Shown: positions 1 through 9,329 of the stretch, one piece after another
Numbering within the stretch: position 1 is the stretch's first letter
How the letters are laid out: each line of letters begins with the position of its first letter
NCBI RefSeq assembly: GCF_010747415.1
Contig: NZ_JAAGNZ010000003.1
Coordinates: forward strand, 1-64,000
Source: Spirosoma agri
GTDB lineage: Bacteria > Bacteroidota > Bacteroidia > Cytophagales > Spirosomataceae
Direction: 5' to 3'
DNA length: 64,000 nucleotides
Translations under genes and position numbers: made by a program
The notes under the pieces: generated by a model
Database searches by the model: none
What the model was told of the DNA's origin: nothing
What the model saw: the letters and a program-made list of their open reading frames with translations, nothing else

Positions 1-151
1 GCAGGGCAAGTCAGTTTACGGCCAGCGAATCGAACCGGCGGGTGCTGTCGAGCGGGTGAGCTTACCGCTGGGAGCTAGTACCGGGGTCTTGCTCTTACAA
101 GTAAGTACGCCTACCCAACGTCAGCAGGTGAAACTACTGCGGACCAATTAA
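1..151 (+). CDS. C-terminal end of a T9SS-secreted protein (partial)
   Basis: The frame beginning at base 2 is open from the window edge to the TAA at 149-151 and gives about 49 residues. They match the end of a type IX secretion C-terminal sorting domain and finish with GVLLLQVSTPTQRQQVKLL. The proteins at 5667-9329 and 43935-44997 end nearly the same way, so this is one member of a local paralogous set. The rest of the gene, and so its function, lies outside the window. About 130 bases after the stop also resemble the sequence after the 43935-44997 pseudogene. Confidence 0.8.
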   Translation, partial: QGKSVYGQRIEPAGAVERVSLPLGASTGVLLLQVSTPTQRQQVKLLRTN

Positions 152-295
152 AGTTAACGCGATTGCCCGACAAGAGTTTAGATCGAACAATCTGGCTTTT
201 GCAAGGCCTATCGCCTTATCGAATCAGGTAGCTATTGAGTAGGGTCTTACATTAGTTTCTAGACCAAAGTAAGTTGGATTAGTTACCTTGATGGA

Positions 296-328
296 AAGCC
301 GTGTCCCTGTTGGATACGGCTTTTTTTG
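296..328 (+). terminator. Rho-independent terminator
   Basis: An 11-bp stem (arms 296-306 and 312-322, one G-T pair) with a 5-nt loop runs into a T-tract. It lies about 145 bases after the stop of the plus-strand T9SS gene. Confidence 0.8.
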
Positions 329-678
329 TTCTTAGGTGCTAAGCGTCTACTACCCCTTGCCGGTTTGCCAATACGAAACGCTACGCCCCCTGGCCACTCA
401 TTCCGGATCGGATCACGTTGAGCTCCTGTGTTTCATGGCGCGTCGTCTCCTCAAAAGCAGTAGCCAATCGTAGGGGAGAGTGCGTTGGGTAGGCGAGGAA
501 TTGCGTTAGCCAGCTAGTAAAATAGTAGCATGGTACGACCAAAGTCACCGTCTTTTAAAACGCTCCCTCCTGAGATAAAGAAGCCTTTATACATATGCTT
601 ACTAATTTGGGCACTTCGAAAGACAACTTGATTTGACAAATGGGGCAACGTCCATCCGTAACCTACGATCTGCTACCC
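329..678. other. Non-coding gap
   Basis: This stretch separates the terminator from the convergent TlpA-like pseudogene. I see no open frame with family character, no clear hairpin and no repeat in it. Confidence 0.5.
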
Positions 679-1971
679 CTACTTATTGAGAGCTAAGCTT
701 AGTTCGTGGGGCCGTAAATTCCTGCCAATAATAATGCCCTTGGGATCAATCAGGATCGAAGTAGGCAAACCCCCAATATGGTAGCTCTCAATCAGATTGT
801 TCGTACTATCTGAGATAATTTGAGGCCAAGCCAAAGGTTGCTTCGCCAGGAAGTTAGCTAAACGCTCGGGTGAGTCTTTCACCACACCGATGAAAACTAC
901 CTTTTTCTTGTCGACGTTTTGATACACCTTCTTCAAGGCAGGTATATCGGTCACGCATCCTTTACACCAGGGAGCCCAAAAATCAACATAAACATATTGG
1001 CCTCGATACTGATCTAAATCAATCAATTGACCACTAGCAAACGCTTTGGCTAGAAAGGGTCTGAATGGATAACCCACTTGCAATGAATAAGGTCTTTCTA
1101 ATGAGCTGACAGGCTCTAGCTCTAACCAATTGTTATAGACATCGACGCCTTTATTCTTGTAGCTTACTCCATCAATTTTGATAATATCATCTATCACAAT
1201 TTCGTCTTTGGGGGCAACCTTTTGCGCGATCAAACTCGTGGACGGATCGATTAAGTTAGACACCTCAAAATCGGGTCTGGTAAAGCCCGAAGATACCAGT
1301 AAGTTATAGTCTTTGCTCCCCTGCTTTATAAAGACAGCCGCATATTGAGGAAAATTGTAGAGTAATTGACTTCCATACATTTTCAAGACCATGGGTATCT
1401 TCATGGGTCGAATTCGCCCTTGCTGATAGACTTCATACTGAACTGAAATGGCTTTTTTATAGCGATAGGGATCGTTAATAGCCATTCGTTCAGGATAGAG
1501 GGTCATCTCATCGGCGAAGTCAAGATTGTTATTGGCGTCAACCTTGACAGACCATCTTTGGGTAGTTTCATCAAACCCCATCAGGATGTATAGATAGCAC
1601 GTAATGGGTGCTTTAGAGAGCTTCGTGGTATCCGGTGACCAGTTCCAGACCTTTTGTAACCCCTAATAATCGAGCTGGCTGATATGCCCCGCCAAGACTT
1701 GTTGATAAATGAATTGACGGGTATTCAACCAAATGTGACAAACTTGAGTATTACTCCAGTGAGCTGGTATTCCTTTGACCTTACTGTAGGTTTTAGCCCA
1801 CAGAGGTGAGTCTTTGCTGGCATTGTCGATTGGCGAAAAGCCTGGATGAAAGGGGCCATAGCCTTCGATGAGTTGGATTGGCAAGAACCGAACCGTTTCG
1901 GTCTGATCAGCCCTATGGTGGCATGCCATCAACGTAAAAACCAGACCTACCAACCAGACGGAGATTTTCAT
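679..1971 (-). pseudogene. TlpA-like thioredoxin-fold lipoprotein broken by one in-frame stop
   Basis: From the ATG at 1971 to the stop at 679 the frame is 431 codons long and is interrupted only by a TAG at 1663-1665. The N-terminal part has a lipoprotein signal with a lipobox-like LMAC at residues 14-17. The C-terminal part is a TlpA/ResA-like thioredoxin domain with the redox motif WCKGC and a cis-Pro loop (GGLPTS). Residues between the stop and the next ATG (1581) continue the protein without a frame change. Such proteins reduce disulfides in the periplasm or at the outer membrane. As written it is a nonsense pseudogene, or a 300-residue product without an export signal if translation restarts at 1581. 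Confidence 0.8.
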
Positions 1972-2162
1972 GATGATTTGACTAGATGAGGCCTGTTAGT
2001 TAAGTGCTTATCTAGTAGTCAATCTACCAAAATTTTGATTTCTAGAATAAGATCTCACAAAATGCTCCCAATTGAGACAAAGGAATAATCTTGTGGCCCC
2101 TTCATTTATTCGGCGTCTTGTGAGTTAATTAAAAGGAGTTGTATTGCACACCATCATAAGCA

Positions 2163-2753
2163 TTAATCCTCCAGCCGTAGCCATAAGGCTGGACGAACAC
2201 CGCCACCGTCTCTGGGCTGGCCGAAGACGCCGTTGCCACGCACATAAACATGGCCATGTTTGGTGATACTGGCACCCGTGCGTCCGTAATAGCCCGGCGA
2301 ACAAAGTCGCCACCCGTGGAAGTCCGTACCGTAGCGAGCTTGTCGATTTCCGTTATTTTGGTCGTCAACAAGCCAAGTTTGCCCCCCTTTAGTACTCAGC
2401 TTGGCCTGGCTGTCGCCAAAATACTGGCAAACCTCTTGCAAGCTTAGTAAGAATAGGTGATCGGCGGTGTCTGGCCCTCCTGCAGTATTGAACCACGGGT
2501 TGTTGGCATTCCGGTTGGTAACCTGCATAATTTGGGCCTGCTCCTCAGGGCCGAATGAAGGATAGAGTTCCTCATTCAGGTAATGCCTTTAGTTCGAATT
2601 TGCCCAGGTTACATTGACAAACTGATGGTGATACCATCGCAGATCCACTATGTCTTGCGTAATAATCAGCGCTCTTTGCCCCTTTTCAATGGCTAGCACC
2701 TGCCAGGTATACTGGCCGAAGGTAATTAGGTCGTGTTTTATCATTCTTAACAT
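2163..2753 (-). pseudogene. DUF6273-like protein broken by one in-frame stop
   Basis: The frame from the ATG at 2753 to the stop at 2163 is 197 codons with a single TAA at 2589-2591 (codon 55). The translation before the stop contains VDLRWYHHQFVNVTW and after it RHYLNEELYPSF, which together match the usual DUF6273 arrangement. The C-terminal part carries SPGYYGRTGA and GGVRPALWL, the typical DUF6273 ending. DUF6273 function is not known; members often occur in repeat-rich or secreted proteins. No signal peptide is seen. The IS4-like element lies about 90 bases upstream and may have separated the gene from its promoter. Confidence 0.75.
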
Positions 2754-2842
2754 GCCGGTTTGGCTAGCCCTCTACTCTAAATAGCATTAAAACGTTGGGT
2801 TACTTATTCTCAGTTATGGCTCCTACCTGGGACACTATCCTA

Positions 2843-2867
2843 TAAACATGAGTCATCCCGAAGTTTG
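2843..2867 (+). repeat. Left terminal inverted repeat of the IS4-like element
   Basis: These 25 bases are the exact reverse complement of 4283-4307. Confidence 0.85.
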
Positions 2868-4214
2868 GAGGATGATTTGGTAAGTGGTAAGCAAAGCAGC
2901 TAAAGCGGCCCGAAGCCGATAAAGCGGTGTCAGTGCAGACTGGCACCGCTTTCCCGTTCGATGGCACCATCGGCGTAGCAAGGCTAAGCGATAACCCGTC
3001 TGGTCCACCGCTAGCAGTTGGAGCAGGAAAGCATACATCAAGGCAACCATCATCATCAACTTGAGCCGGTTGAGCCAGAACCACAGCCGGGGCGACTGGA
3101 TGGCTAACTCACTTTGGGAAAAGCGCCAGCAGGCCTCAATTTGTCCCGGCGGGGAACCGCACCGTCGGGCATAGGCCAGCACTACCGACCAAAGTTGGTC
3201 AGCGTCCTCACAGGGCTGATTAGTGAGCAAATACCACGGTTCTTTACCCTTACCAATCCGGGAGACAACCAGCCATAAGGCCTGCTCAGGATAAGTTGGG
3301 TGAGTAACTGGTAAGGCCAGCACTGCACTCTTACGCCACTGTTGCTGGTGGGCATCCCAGACTTGACGGCGCACCTGAGCCGGCTTGCCCCGAGCAATCT
3401 TCCAGGCGTTACGCGGCCCTTTCTCATCAATAAGTTGGTAGCGTTTGGGTCAGCGCACCACAAACGGCACCGCTTGGCCGATCAACTCGCCCAGCCAGCG
3501 TTTACCCGCATAGCCCCGATCAAACACATGCCACAGCGTACGCCCAAAAACCTCAACGGCCTTAGTCAACAAATTGGTTTGCAACGTTAAGCGGTCTTGG
3601 GCGTGCTCCCCCCGTGTGGTGTACCAACGGAAGAAGGCTACCATAGGATGAGTCTTCCGACCTGCCAACAACAAGCCTATCCACTCGAAGCCAGGCACAT
3701 GTACAGGCCGACCTCCGGGCGGATTAAAGAAACCCGGTTTGATGCGTTTGAGCCGTTTGGCTTTGCTGCTACGAACCGCACATAAGCCTTCGGAGCGAAT
3801 ACTTTCGGGCTTTTCGACTACACTTTCGTCCCAGAGCAAAACCCCAACTTGGTGCTGATCCAGCAATTGGCGGGCTACCCCTTAAGCTTTTTCCAGGAGG
3901 AACTCCTCAATTAGGGTGTGGCTCCAAGCCGTACTGCGGAGCAGATTACTAATACGTTTAATCCCCGCCGGAGCGTGTTGCTCGCCCAGTAATTTGCCGC
4001 CTAACTCACTCAACAGCAGTCCCAGAGTGTTGTGTCGAAACCGGATGATGCACCCCAGTAGGGCTTCAAAGGTGCTTACCAAGCGTCGATCAACGAGCCG
4101 ATCCAGCCGCTCGGCCAGAGGCTGAATGAAGGTTTGTAGCCGGTCTTAGAAATAATGGGCCTCTTGCTTGACATCGTCGGTCGAGTTACCGACTTTTATG
4201 GAGTCCTGGGACAT
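2853..4214 (-). pseudogene. DDE transposase, IS4-like, with three in-frame stops
   Basis: The frame from ATG 4214 to the stop at 2853 is 454 codons and keeps one phase throughout, but is interrupted by TAA (4146-4148), TAA (3882-3884) and TGA (3450-3452). Visible DDE-type features are LLWDESVVEKP (first Asp), HVFDRGYAG (second Asp), and a C-terminal QIEACWRFSQSEL resembling the Glu-containing W.IE..F.. motif of IS4 families. Each stop could derive from a Gln or Arg codon by one C-to-T change (CAA, CAA, CGA), but that is inference. The gene is non-functional as written. Confidence 0.8.
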
Positions 4215-4282
4215 AAGAAAACCTTCCGGTTAGTAGTTCGCACCACTAAATTCGGAAGGTTTTCGCTTTATAGACAACCCCT

Positions 4283-4307
4283 CAAACTTCGGGATGACTC
4301 ATGTTTA
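4283..4307 (-). repeat. Right terminal inverted repeat of the IS4-like element
   Basis: These 25 bases are the exact reverse complement of 2843-2867. Confidence 0.85.
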
Positions 4308-4388
4308 ATGAAACGGGGTTAGGTTGTCATTTCGTACTTTAGCTAACATACAACAGATTATAGAACAGAAGTAGGCCGCTTTTATACT

Positions 4389-4814
4389 ATGGGAAGTAGT
4401 GCTCACCTGATCAATTACGGGATTTGTAGACCTACTATGAAGTCTGTTACTAATTTCCGCCTTAGCCCGACCGGCTATTATTTCGGAGCGGACGATTTAA
4501 TTTTTAGTGAGAAAGTCGATAGAGTGAAGTTAAAAAGGGGTTTGGTTTTTGGCATTGCCTATAGCTTAAAGAGTAACCAAGATGCTTTTTTGTGCCGTAT
4601 TATACACCCTATGCTCGTAAATCCAACTACAGGAAAGGCATATAAAGAGACGATTGAAGAAAAGTATAGGTCAACCAATGGACTAAACTTTGATTACTAT
4701 CGAACTGAACATACCTGGGAAATGATAGCCGGAGAATGGGTCTTCCAAATCGAACAATCCGGTAAAGTCTTGCTTGAAAAGTCGTTTGAATTATATGGTT
4801 CGCTACTGCTTTGA
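4389..4814 (+). CDS. DUF3859-like protein
   Basis: This 141-residue protein has no signal peptide or membrane segment. Its pattern, an early INYGI strand, a central LVFGIAYSL and a late HTWEMIAGEWVFQIEQ stretch followed by a basic-aromatic strand, fits the DUF3859 family of small beta-rich proteins. The upstream ATG is preferred over the internal one at residue 17 because the first strand of the family (LINYGI) lies before it. Base composition is more AT-rich than the 16-43 kb genes, suggesting accessory DNA. The family assignment is by recognition only and no function is known. Confidence 0.6.
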   Translation: MGSSAHLINYGICRPTMKSVTNFRLSPTGYYFGADDLIFSEKVDRVKLKRGLVFGIAYSLKSNQDAFLCRIIHPMLVNPTTGKAYKETIEEKYRSTNGLNFDYYRTEHTWEMIAGEWVFQIEQSGKVLLEKSFELYGSLLL

Positions 4815-5086
4815 TTAACATAATCGTCACTTATACAACGGTCAACTATTTATGTAGTTGTTTTATTAGATTTGTAGTTAATCTTTCTAATTGAATCACT
4901 CAAACTTCAACATAATATGATTTCCTACATACTTAGCTGGATGGTCTGGTTGGCTTCCTTTACCCATCTTACCATCAAGACAGGACAAGAGAAGAACTCA
5001 ATAGCCATTCAAGGAAGCTGCTATAATGTGTGGACCTGCTACATTTGACTGGACATTAAGTTAAGCATGATCTAACTTAGTGAACC

Positions 5087-5479
5087 ATGAAAACCAGGAG
5101 GCAGTACGACGATAAATTTAAAACGATGGCCGTCGAGCTGTCGGTGGCCAAAGGCTCTTTAAAAGCGACCGCTGAAGAGTTAGGCATTACCCCGCACATT
5201 CTGACCCGATGGCGTCGAGAGCGATTAACTCCTACCGGCACCACAATCAGTACGCACCCTCAAGTCAGCCAAGAACAGCAGGAAATTTTGCGCCTGAAAA
5301 AACAACTCAAGCAAGCCGAGTTAGATCGGATCGCCGAAGCGACGCGATATCCTAAAAAAGGCGGTCAGCATCTTCTCCAAGAACGACCGCGCGGCGGACC
5401 GTGGGAAATATTTGGATTCATAAAAGTGAACTTGCTAGCTTTCACTGGACAACTATTTCTTGGCTTTTTTGTCCAGTGA
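5087..5479 (+). pseudogene. Truncated IS3-family transposase, N-terminal part
   Basis: The first 110 residues are nearly identical to the IS3 transposase at 49663: a helix-turn-helix domain (VAKGSLKATAEELGIT) followed by a leucine-rich helix. Homology ends near 5425, where the frame runs into the internal palindrome and stops at 5479. The integrase-like catalytic half is missing, so it cannot transpose. It could at most be an OrfA-like DNA-binding peptide. Confidence 0.85.
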
Positions 5480-5491
5480 AAGCTAGCAAGT
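5430..5491. repeat. 23-bp perfect palindrome in the mini-IS3
   Basis: Bases 5430-5452 are the exact reverse complement of 5469-5491, with a 16-nt loop. The hairpin replaces the catalytic part of the transposase and may mark a deletion or snap-back event. Confidence 0.85.
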
Positions 5492-5612
5492 CCACTGTCT
5501 TCTGCTGGTTTTCATTGCACACTAAGTTAGATCACACTTAACTTAATGTCCAGTCAAATGTAGCAGGTCCAGTTCTGCACACGGAGCCAGGTGATGAACA
5601 ATCAGAAAAGTA

Positions 5613-5641
5613 GAAGCCCGAACTAATCAGATCCGGGCTTC
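5613..5641. terminator. Hairpin terminator between convergent genes
   Basis: An 8-bp GC-rich stem (5613-5620 and 5634-5641) lies between the small plus-strand gene and the end of the minus-strand T9SS gene. The minus strand has a T-rich tail after it, so it probably serves the 5667-9329 gene. Confidence 0.55.
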
Positions 5642-5666
5642 GAGACTTGTCACGAGTAAGACTGAA

Positions 5667-8600
5667 TTAAAACTTTAGTAGCTTGACCTGCTGCCGCTGG
5701 GTGGGGGTGCTCACCTGTAATAGCAATATACCTTTACTGTTACCAACGGGTACACTTACCCGTTCGGATGGGCCAGCTTCGTCAATTTGATACTGATGCA
5801 CTACCCGGCCCTGACTGTCTACCAAATTCAGCTGTACGGACTGACTGGCGGCACCATTAATTTCGATCTCCGCAGATTTGCCTTCAACCGGATTACCGAA
5901 CACCCGTACCTGTAATTCGGTGCCAGCTTCTTGAACACCCAACCGGGCAGAAACCGTGTTACAGACCGTCAGCCAGTTATATGTGTACCTGGCTATTGTA
6001 GCTCCCTGTTGGGCACTCAGCGTGATAACAGGGTTGTCGGTATAAAGGTCCAAACTATACGGACCGGCATCGGTGGTTGGCAGTTTCTCGTTTACGACGG
6101 AGAAGCTGATGGGTGTACCATCCACTCCGCTGTACTGAGGAGTAAACGTAATCCGGCGTTTATCGGGGCGTAGCACTTCACAACGCACCGTACTTACGTC
6201 GACAATAGCAAAGCTTGTTGGCAAGCCAGGGGCGGGGCTAACCGTCAATTGGAAACTGCTACCGACAGACAATCCACCAGGATCAACGGCGCTGACGTTT
6301 ATGGTCGACACGCCCGTTACTGATGGAGTACCGCTAATCACACTACCCGTTAAACTAAGTCCAGCCGGTAAGCCCTGTACCGAAAAGGCGAGTGGCTGCT
6401 GGTCAGGATCAGAAAAATAAGTTTTCAGTTCTAACTGGTAAGCCTGCCCCTGTGAGATAGTCTGGTTCGGTACACCAGTAGTTACAGGTGGGCGATTTGG
6501 GCTATTTCCGGACTGGCAGGAAGCAAACCAATTGTAGCTATATCGGGTCTCGCCGGTGCCAGCCTGCGTAGCTACCAGAATAATTACTGGGTTATCGGTG
6601 TACAGACGTAGCGTGTACGGAGCAGGATCGGTAGTGGCTGTCTTTTCGTTAACGACCGAGAATGAAATGGGGTTCGTATTCTGACCACTGTACTGAGGGG
6701 TGAACGTGACCTGATAACCTCCTTTTGCTTCATCGAACAGTTGACAGTTAACCATCGTAACGCTGCCTATGGCAAACCCACCCGGCAAGATGCTTACCGA
6801 TAACGGTGCTGACGGAGGGCTGGTGCAGGCATTCACCACGCAAGCCGCCGTGATAGTGTAGTTGCCCGGCTGGGTGAAGGTATACATTGAGCCATTGGCC
6901 GTACCTGTGCCACCCTGCGGATTCCAGTTGATCGTGCCACCCGCGCAGCCCGAAGCCGTCACCGAGATGGGCTGGTTGGTGGTGGTCTGGGCATTAGCCG
7001 CTAGGGTGGGAGCCGCCAAGGTGGTGCTCGTGCCCACCGTAGTCTGGCCGGTGGCCGTACAGCCCGTCGGTGCTGTGACGGTTACGCTGTACAACCCACC
7101 CATGCTCACCGTCGCCGTATTACTGGTAGCACCACTACTTTGAGTAGCTCCCAGGCTGAAGCCATACGTACTCCCGGTGAGGCCGCCCGTAGCCGTCAGG
7201 ACAACACTGGTCTTGGCGCAGGTCAGGGGACCGTCATTGCTGAGCGTGACGGTGGAGGCCGGACAGTTTACCACAAACGTGGTGGGATTGGCACTGCCCT
7301 CCACTGTCGGATCATCGGTCAGCACCGTGCTTTCGTTGGTGTTATTCGCGTCCCCGTCAAAGCTGATACTGCCCTGGTTGGCGATACTCTGCCCGTTGGT
7401 ACCGTTGGCAATGAGGGCCGTGATGGTGATGGTCACCTGGCTGTTGCTGGCGATTGATCCATTCCAGGTCACAGTGTTTGCATTGAAAGCAATCTGGCCC
7501 GCACTCGATGACACAGAAGATACAGTCAAACCTGCGGGCAACACATCGGTAAATTCGTTGCCTGGATTGTTATTCTGAATACCCAGACCTGCGTTCCGGA
7601 GTACAATCGTATAGGTCGCTGTGCCGCCGGGAACGAAGCTGCCCGAAACAGTCTTGGTCCCGCTCACCGAGGCTGGGTTCAACACGGTAAGTGAAAAGGC
7701 CGATGAGGTAACACTGTTACAGGAACTGGTTGCTACCAGCGAGTAGGAACCCGCCTGGGCAGACGTTACACTGGTTAACGTCAGCGTGGCTGATGTTTGA
7801 CCGGTAACAATAGCTCCGTTTCGATACCATTGGTAGCCTGTAACTGCACCGCTTACCGATACGGGTACACTCACGTTGGCACCTGTCAACACAACCGAAG
7901 AACTGGGTGGTTGCTGCGTGATACCGATCCCTTGCCGAACTGTCAGAGAGAATCCATCGCTGAACACACTTAATTCTTCACCAGTGTAGCGGGCACTACC
8001 TGTTACCTGAACATAGTACAGGCCTGCATCTCCTGGTTGAACGTTCGTTAAACTCAGCGTAGCCGATGTTTGTCCGGGAACGGGGGTAGCCGTAGTTTGT
8101 GTATTACGATACCATTGGTAACGAAGACTTGTTGTCTGAGTAGCATCGCTATAGAAGCCGTCGCCCCGGGCTCCTACGGTCACGCTGACCGGACTACCTA
8201 CACAAACAGTCTGGCTGGCGGGAGTTGGCTGGCCATATACCTGAACTCCATTTTCAAAATACCGGATTTTACCGGATTTTACGCCCCCTGCCAAATCCAG
8301 GTCATTGTCCCTATCCATATCGCCCAATTCAATGCGGGGTACATCGTCAGCGCTGAACGTAATGCCGTTAAACGGGTTAGCCGCGTTATTAATCCGCACG
8401 TAAACAGGAGCCGTAGTTGTTCCTACATTGCGATAAAAAGCAATGGATGTTCCGGAGACGGCAACATCCAGATCGCCGTCACCATCAATGTCGCCTACGA
8501 CCGGATTACCATGTCCGGCATCCGGAGTAAACCCGTTAAACGGATTTCCAGAACCGGTAACTTCTTCGAAGACTGCGTTTGTTGTCGTCCCTGTATTGCG

Positions 8601-9329
8601 CAGGTAGTGGAACGCTTTGCTGGTCAGCACCAGCAGATCCAGGTCCCGATCGCCATCAAAATCGGCCAGATTGACGAAAGAAACACCTTCACCCGCGTAG
8701 TTGATACCAGCCGCCGGATCCGCTAAAGTCACTACCGAATTACCGCGGGGAGGATCACCCGGCCCGATAGGAGCACTGCCCGGCGGGGGAAAGAGGGGGT
8801 TATTTCGACTACCACTATTGATGAAAATGAGAATTTTACCTTCTTCGTTGCCGGATATACCATCCAGATCACCATCACCATCCAAATCCCCGAACGAGAA
8901 CTTAAGGTTGACCGATGAGTCAAAAGAGGGATTATATACATCACTCGGTACTACGCCAGCTAAAGAGCTAATTGGCGAAGAACTTACAGGAGAATAAGAG
9001 TCCGGAAGGCTCGTGAAGGGGCTGGGACTTCGATAATAAATAAACGATTCATCCCCTGGTGACCCACCAGTATTTATGTTGTAGGAAACGCTTCCCTCAA
9101 AGTTCACGACTACCAGTTCCAGATCACCGTCGCCATCCAGGTCAGCCAGTGAGGGAGAAGCGCCGGGAGGATTAGGGTAAAAATTGTAGTTGAAGAACGG
9201 GTTCAGACCAAAATCTCCCGTTCGCTCAATGAAGCCCTGCCCCAGGACAGTAGTAGCCAGCATAACCCAGAAAAGGGTAAGCAGCCCGGCTAGAAAGGTA
9301 ATTTTTGTTTTTGATAAAAAGTAGATCAT
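5667..9329 (-). CDS. Large T9SS-secreted FG-GAP/Ig/DUF11 surface protein
   Basis: This 1220-residue protein starts with a signal peptide (about 1-30, ending VLGQG). Residues 50-370 hold at least five FG-GAP/VCBS calcium-binding repeats of the DxDGDGDLD type. Two Ig-like domains follow (about 370-550, each with a YQWYRN strand), then a DUF11-like domain (about 555-690). Next come a PKD/SprB-like stretch, two copies of a roughly 85-residue module with FTPQYSG and PISFSVVNE, a cadherin-like domain between them, and a T9SS sorting domain ending TPTQRQQVKLLKF. It is expected to be displayed on or released from the outer membrane as an adhesin-like protein. The length and repeats leave its ligand open. 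Confidence 0.85.
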   Translation of the reverse strand: MIYFLSKTKITFLAGLLTLFWVMLATTVLGQGFIERTGDFGLNPFFNYNFYPNPPGASPSLADLDGDGDLELVVVNFEGSVSYNINTGGSPGDESFIYYRSPSPFTSLPDSYSPVSSSPISSLAGVVPSDVYNPSFDSSVNLKFSFGDLDGDGDLDGISGNEEGKILIFINSGSRNNPLFPPPGSAPIGPGDPPRGNSVVTLADPAAGINYAGEGVSFVNLADFDGDRDLDLLVLTSKAFHYLRNTGTTTNAVFEEVTGSGNPFNGFTPDAGHGNPVVGDIDGDGDLDVAVSGTSIAFYRNVGTTTAPVYVRINNAANPFNGITFSADDVPRIELGDMDRDNDLDLAGGVKSGKIRYFENGVQVYGQPTPASQTVCVGSPVSVTVGARGDGFYSDATQTTSLRYQWYRNTQTTATPVPGQTSATLSLTNVQPGDAGLYYVQVTGSARYTGEELSVFSDGFSLTVRQGIGITQQPPSSSVVLTGANVSVPVSVSGAVTGYQWYRNGAIVTGQTSATLTLTSVTSAQAGSYSLVATSSCNSVTSSAFSLTVLNPASVSGTKTVSGSFVPGGTATYTIVLRNAGLGIQNNNPGNEFTDVLPAGLTVSSVSSSAGQIAFNANTVTWNGSIASNSQVTITITALIANGTNGQSIANQGSISFDGDANNTNESTVLTDDPTVEGSANPTTFVVNCPASTVTLSNDGPLTCAKTSVVLTATGGLTGSTYGFSLGATQSSGATSNTATVSMGGLYSVTVTAPTGCTATGQTTVGTSTTLAAPTLAANAQTTTNQPISVTASGCAGGTINWNPQGGTGTANGSMYTFTQPGNYTITAACVVNACTSPPSAPLSVSILPGGFAIGSVTMVNCQLFDEAKGGYQVTFTPQYSGQNTNPISFSVVNEKTATTDPAPYTLRLYTDNPVIILVATQAGTGETRYSYNWFASCQSGNSPNRPPVTTGVPNQTISQGQAYQLELKTYFSDPDQQPLAFSVQGLPAGLSLTGSVISGTPSVTGVSTINVSAVDPGGLSVGSSFQLTVSPAPGLPTSFAIVDVSTVRCEVLRPDKRRITFTPQYSGVDGTPISFSVVNEKLPTTDAGPYSLDLYTDNPVITLSAQQGATIARYTYNWLTVCNTVSARLGVQEAGTELQVRVFGNPVEGKSAEIEINGAASQSVQLNLVDSQGRVVHQYQIDEAGPSERVSVPVGNSKGILLLQVSTPTQRQQVKLLKF

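Larger units (their letters stand above)
2843..4307. mobile_element. IS4-superfamily-like insertion sequence (dead)
   Basis: The element is bounded by a perfect 25-bp inverted repeat (2843-2867 and 4283-4307) and holds one transposase frame on the minus strand. I see no convincing target duplication in the flanks. At about 1.46 kb the size suits an IS4-type element. The transposase has three in-frame stops, so the copy cannot make full-length transposase. Confidence 0.8.
5031..5571 (+). mobile_element. Miniature IS3-derived element (MITE-like)
   Basis: The two ends are the same 25-bp IS3 terminus in opposite orientation (5031-5055 and 5547-5571). The similarity extends inward to roughly 75-80 bases on each side and includes an inverted copy of the start of the transposase gene. 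Between the arms lie a truncated transposase start and a 23-bp perfect palindrome. The left end and reading frame match the IS3 copy at 48421-49734, so this is a non-autonomous derivative that the full-length relative could have mobilised. No exact target duplication is visible. Confidence 0.8.
4917..5613 (+). pseudogene. Small gene split by the miniature IS3 element
   Basis: An ATG at 4917 opens 38 codons up to 5030, where the mini-IS3 begins. Directly after the element, at 5572, 13 more codons continue to a TAG at 5611-5613. Joining the flanks gives a product of about 51 residues starting MISYILSWMVWLASF, a possible hydrophobic N-terminal anchor, and ending in an acidic tail. Both halves keep phase without adjustment, which supports one gene interrupted by insertion. 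A hairpin terminator follows immediately. I do not recognise the product. Confidence 0.5.

Noticed and set aside
2125..2447. Other frames over the DUF6273-like pseudogene
   Set aside because: They are shadows of the frame that carries the family motifs.
3700..3730. A GC-rich PGG-coding stretch in the IS4-like transposase as a tenth hairpin unit
   Set aside because: The residues fit the normal transposase sequence before VPGFEW, so nothing is inserted.
679..4214. Reassigned or read-through stop codons as explanation for the in-frame stops
   Set aside because: TAG, TAA and TGA all occur as interrupters, while the same codons end intact genes normally across the window.
8070..8726. A 218-codon plus-strand frame over the FG-GAP repeats
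   Set aside because: It is a shadow of the repeat codons of the T9SS protein on the minus strand.
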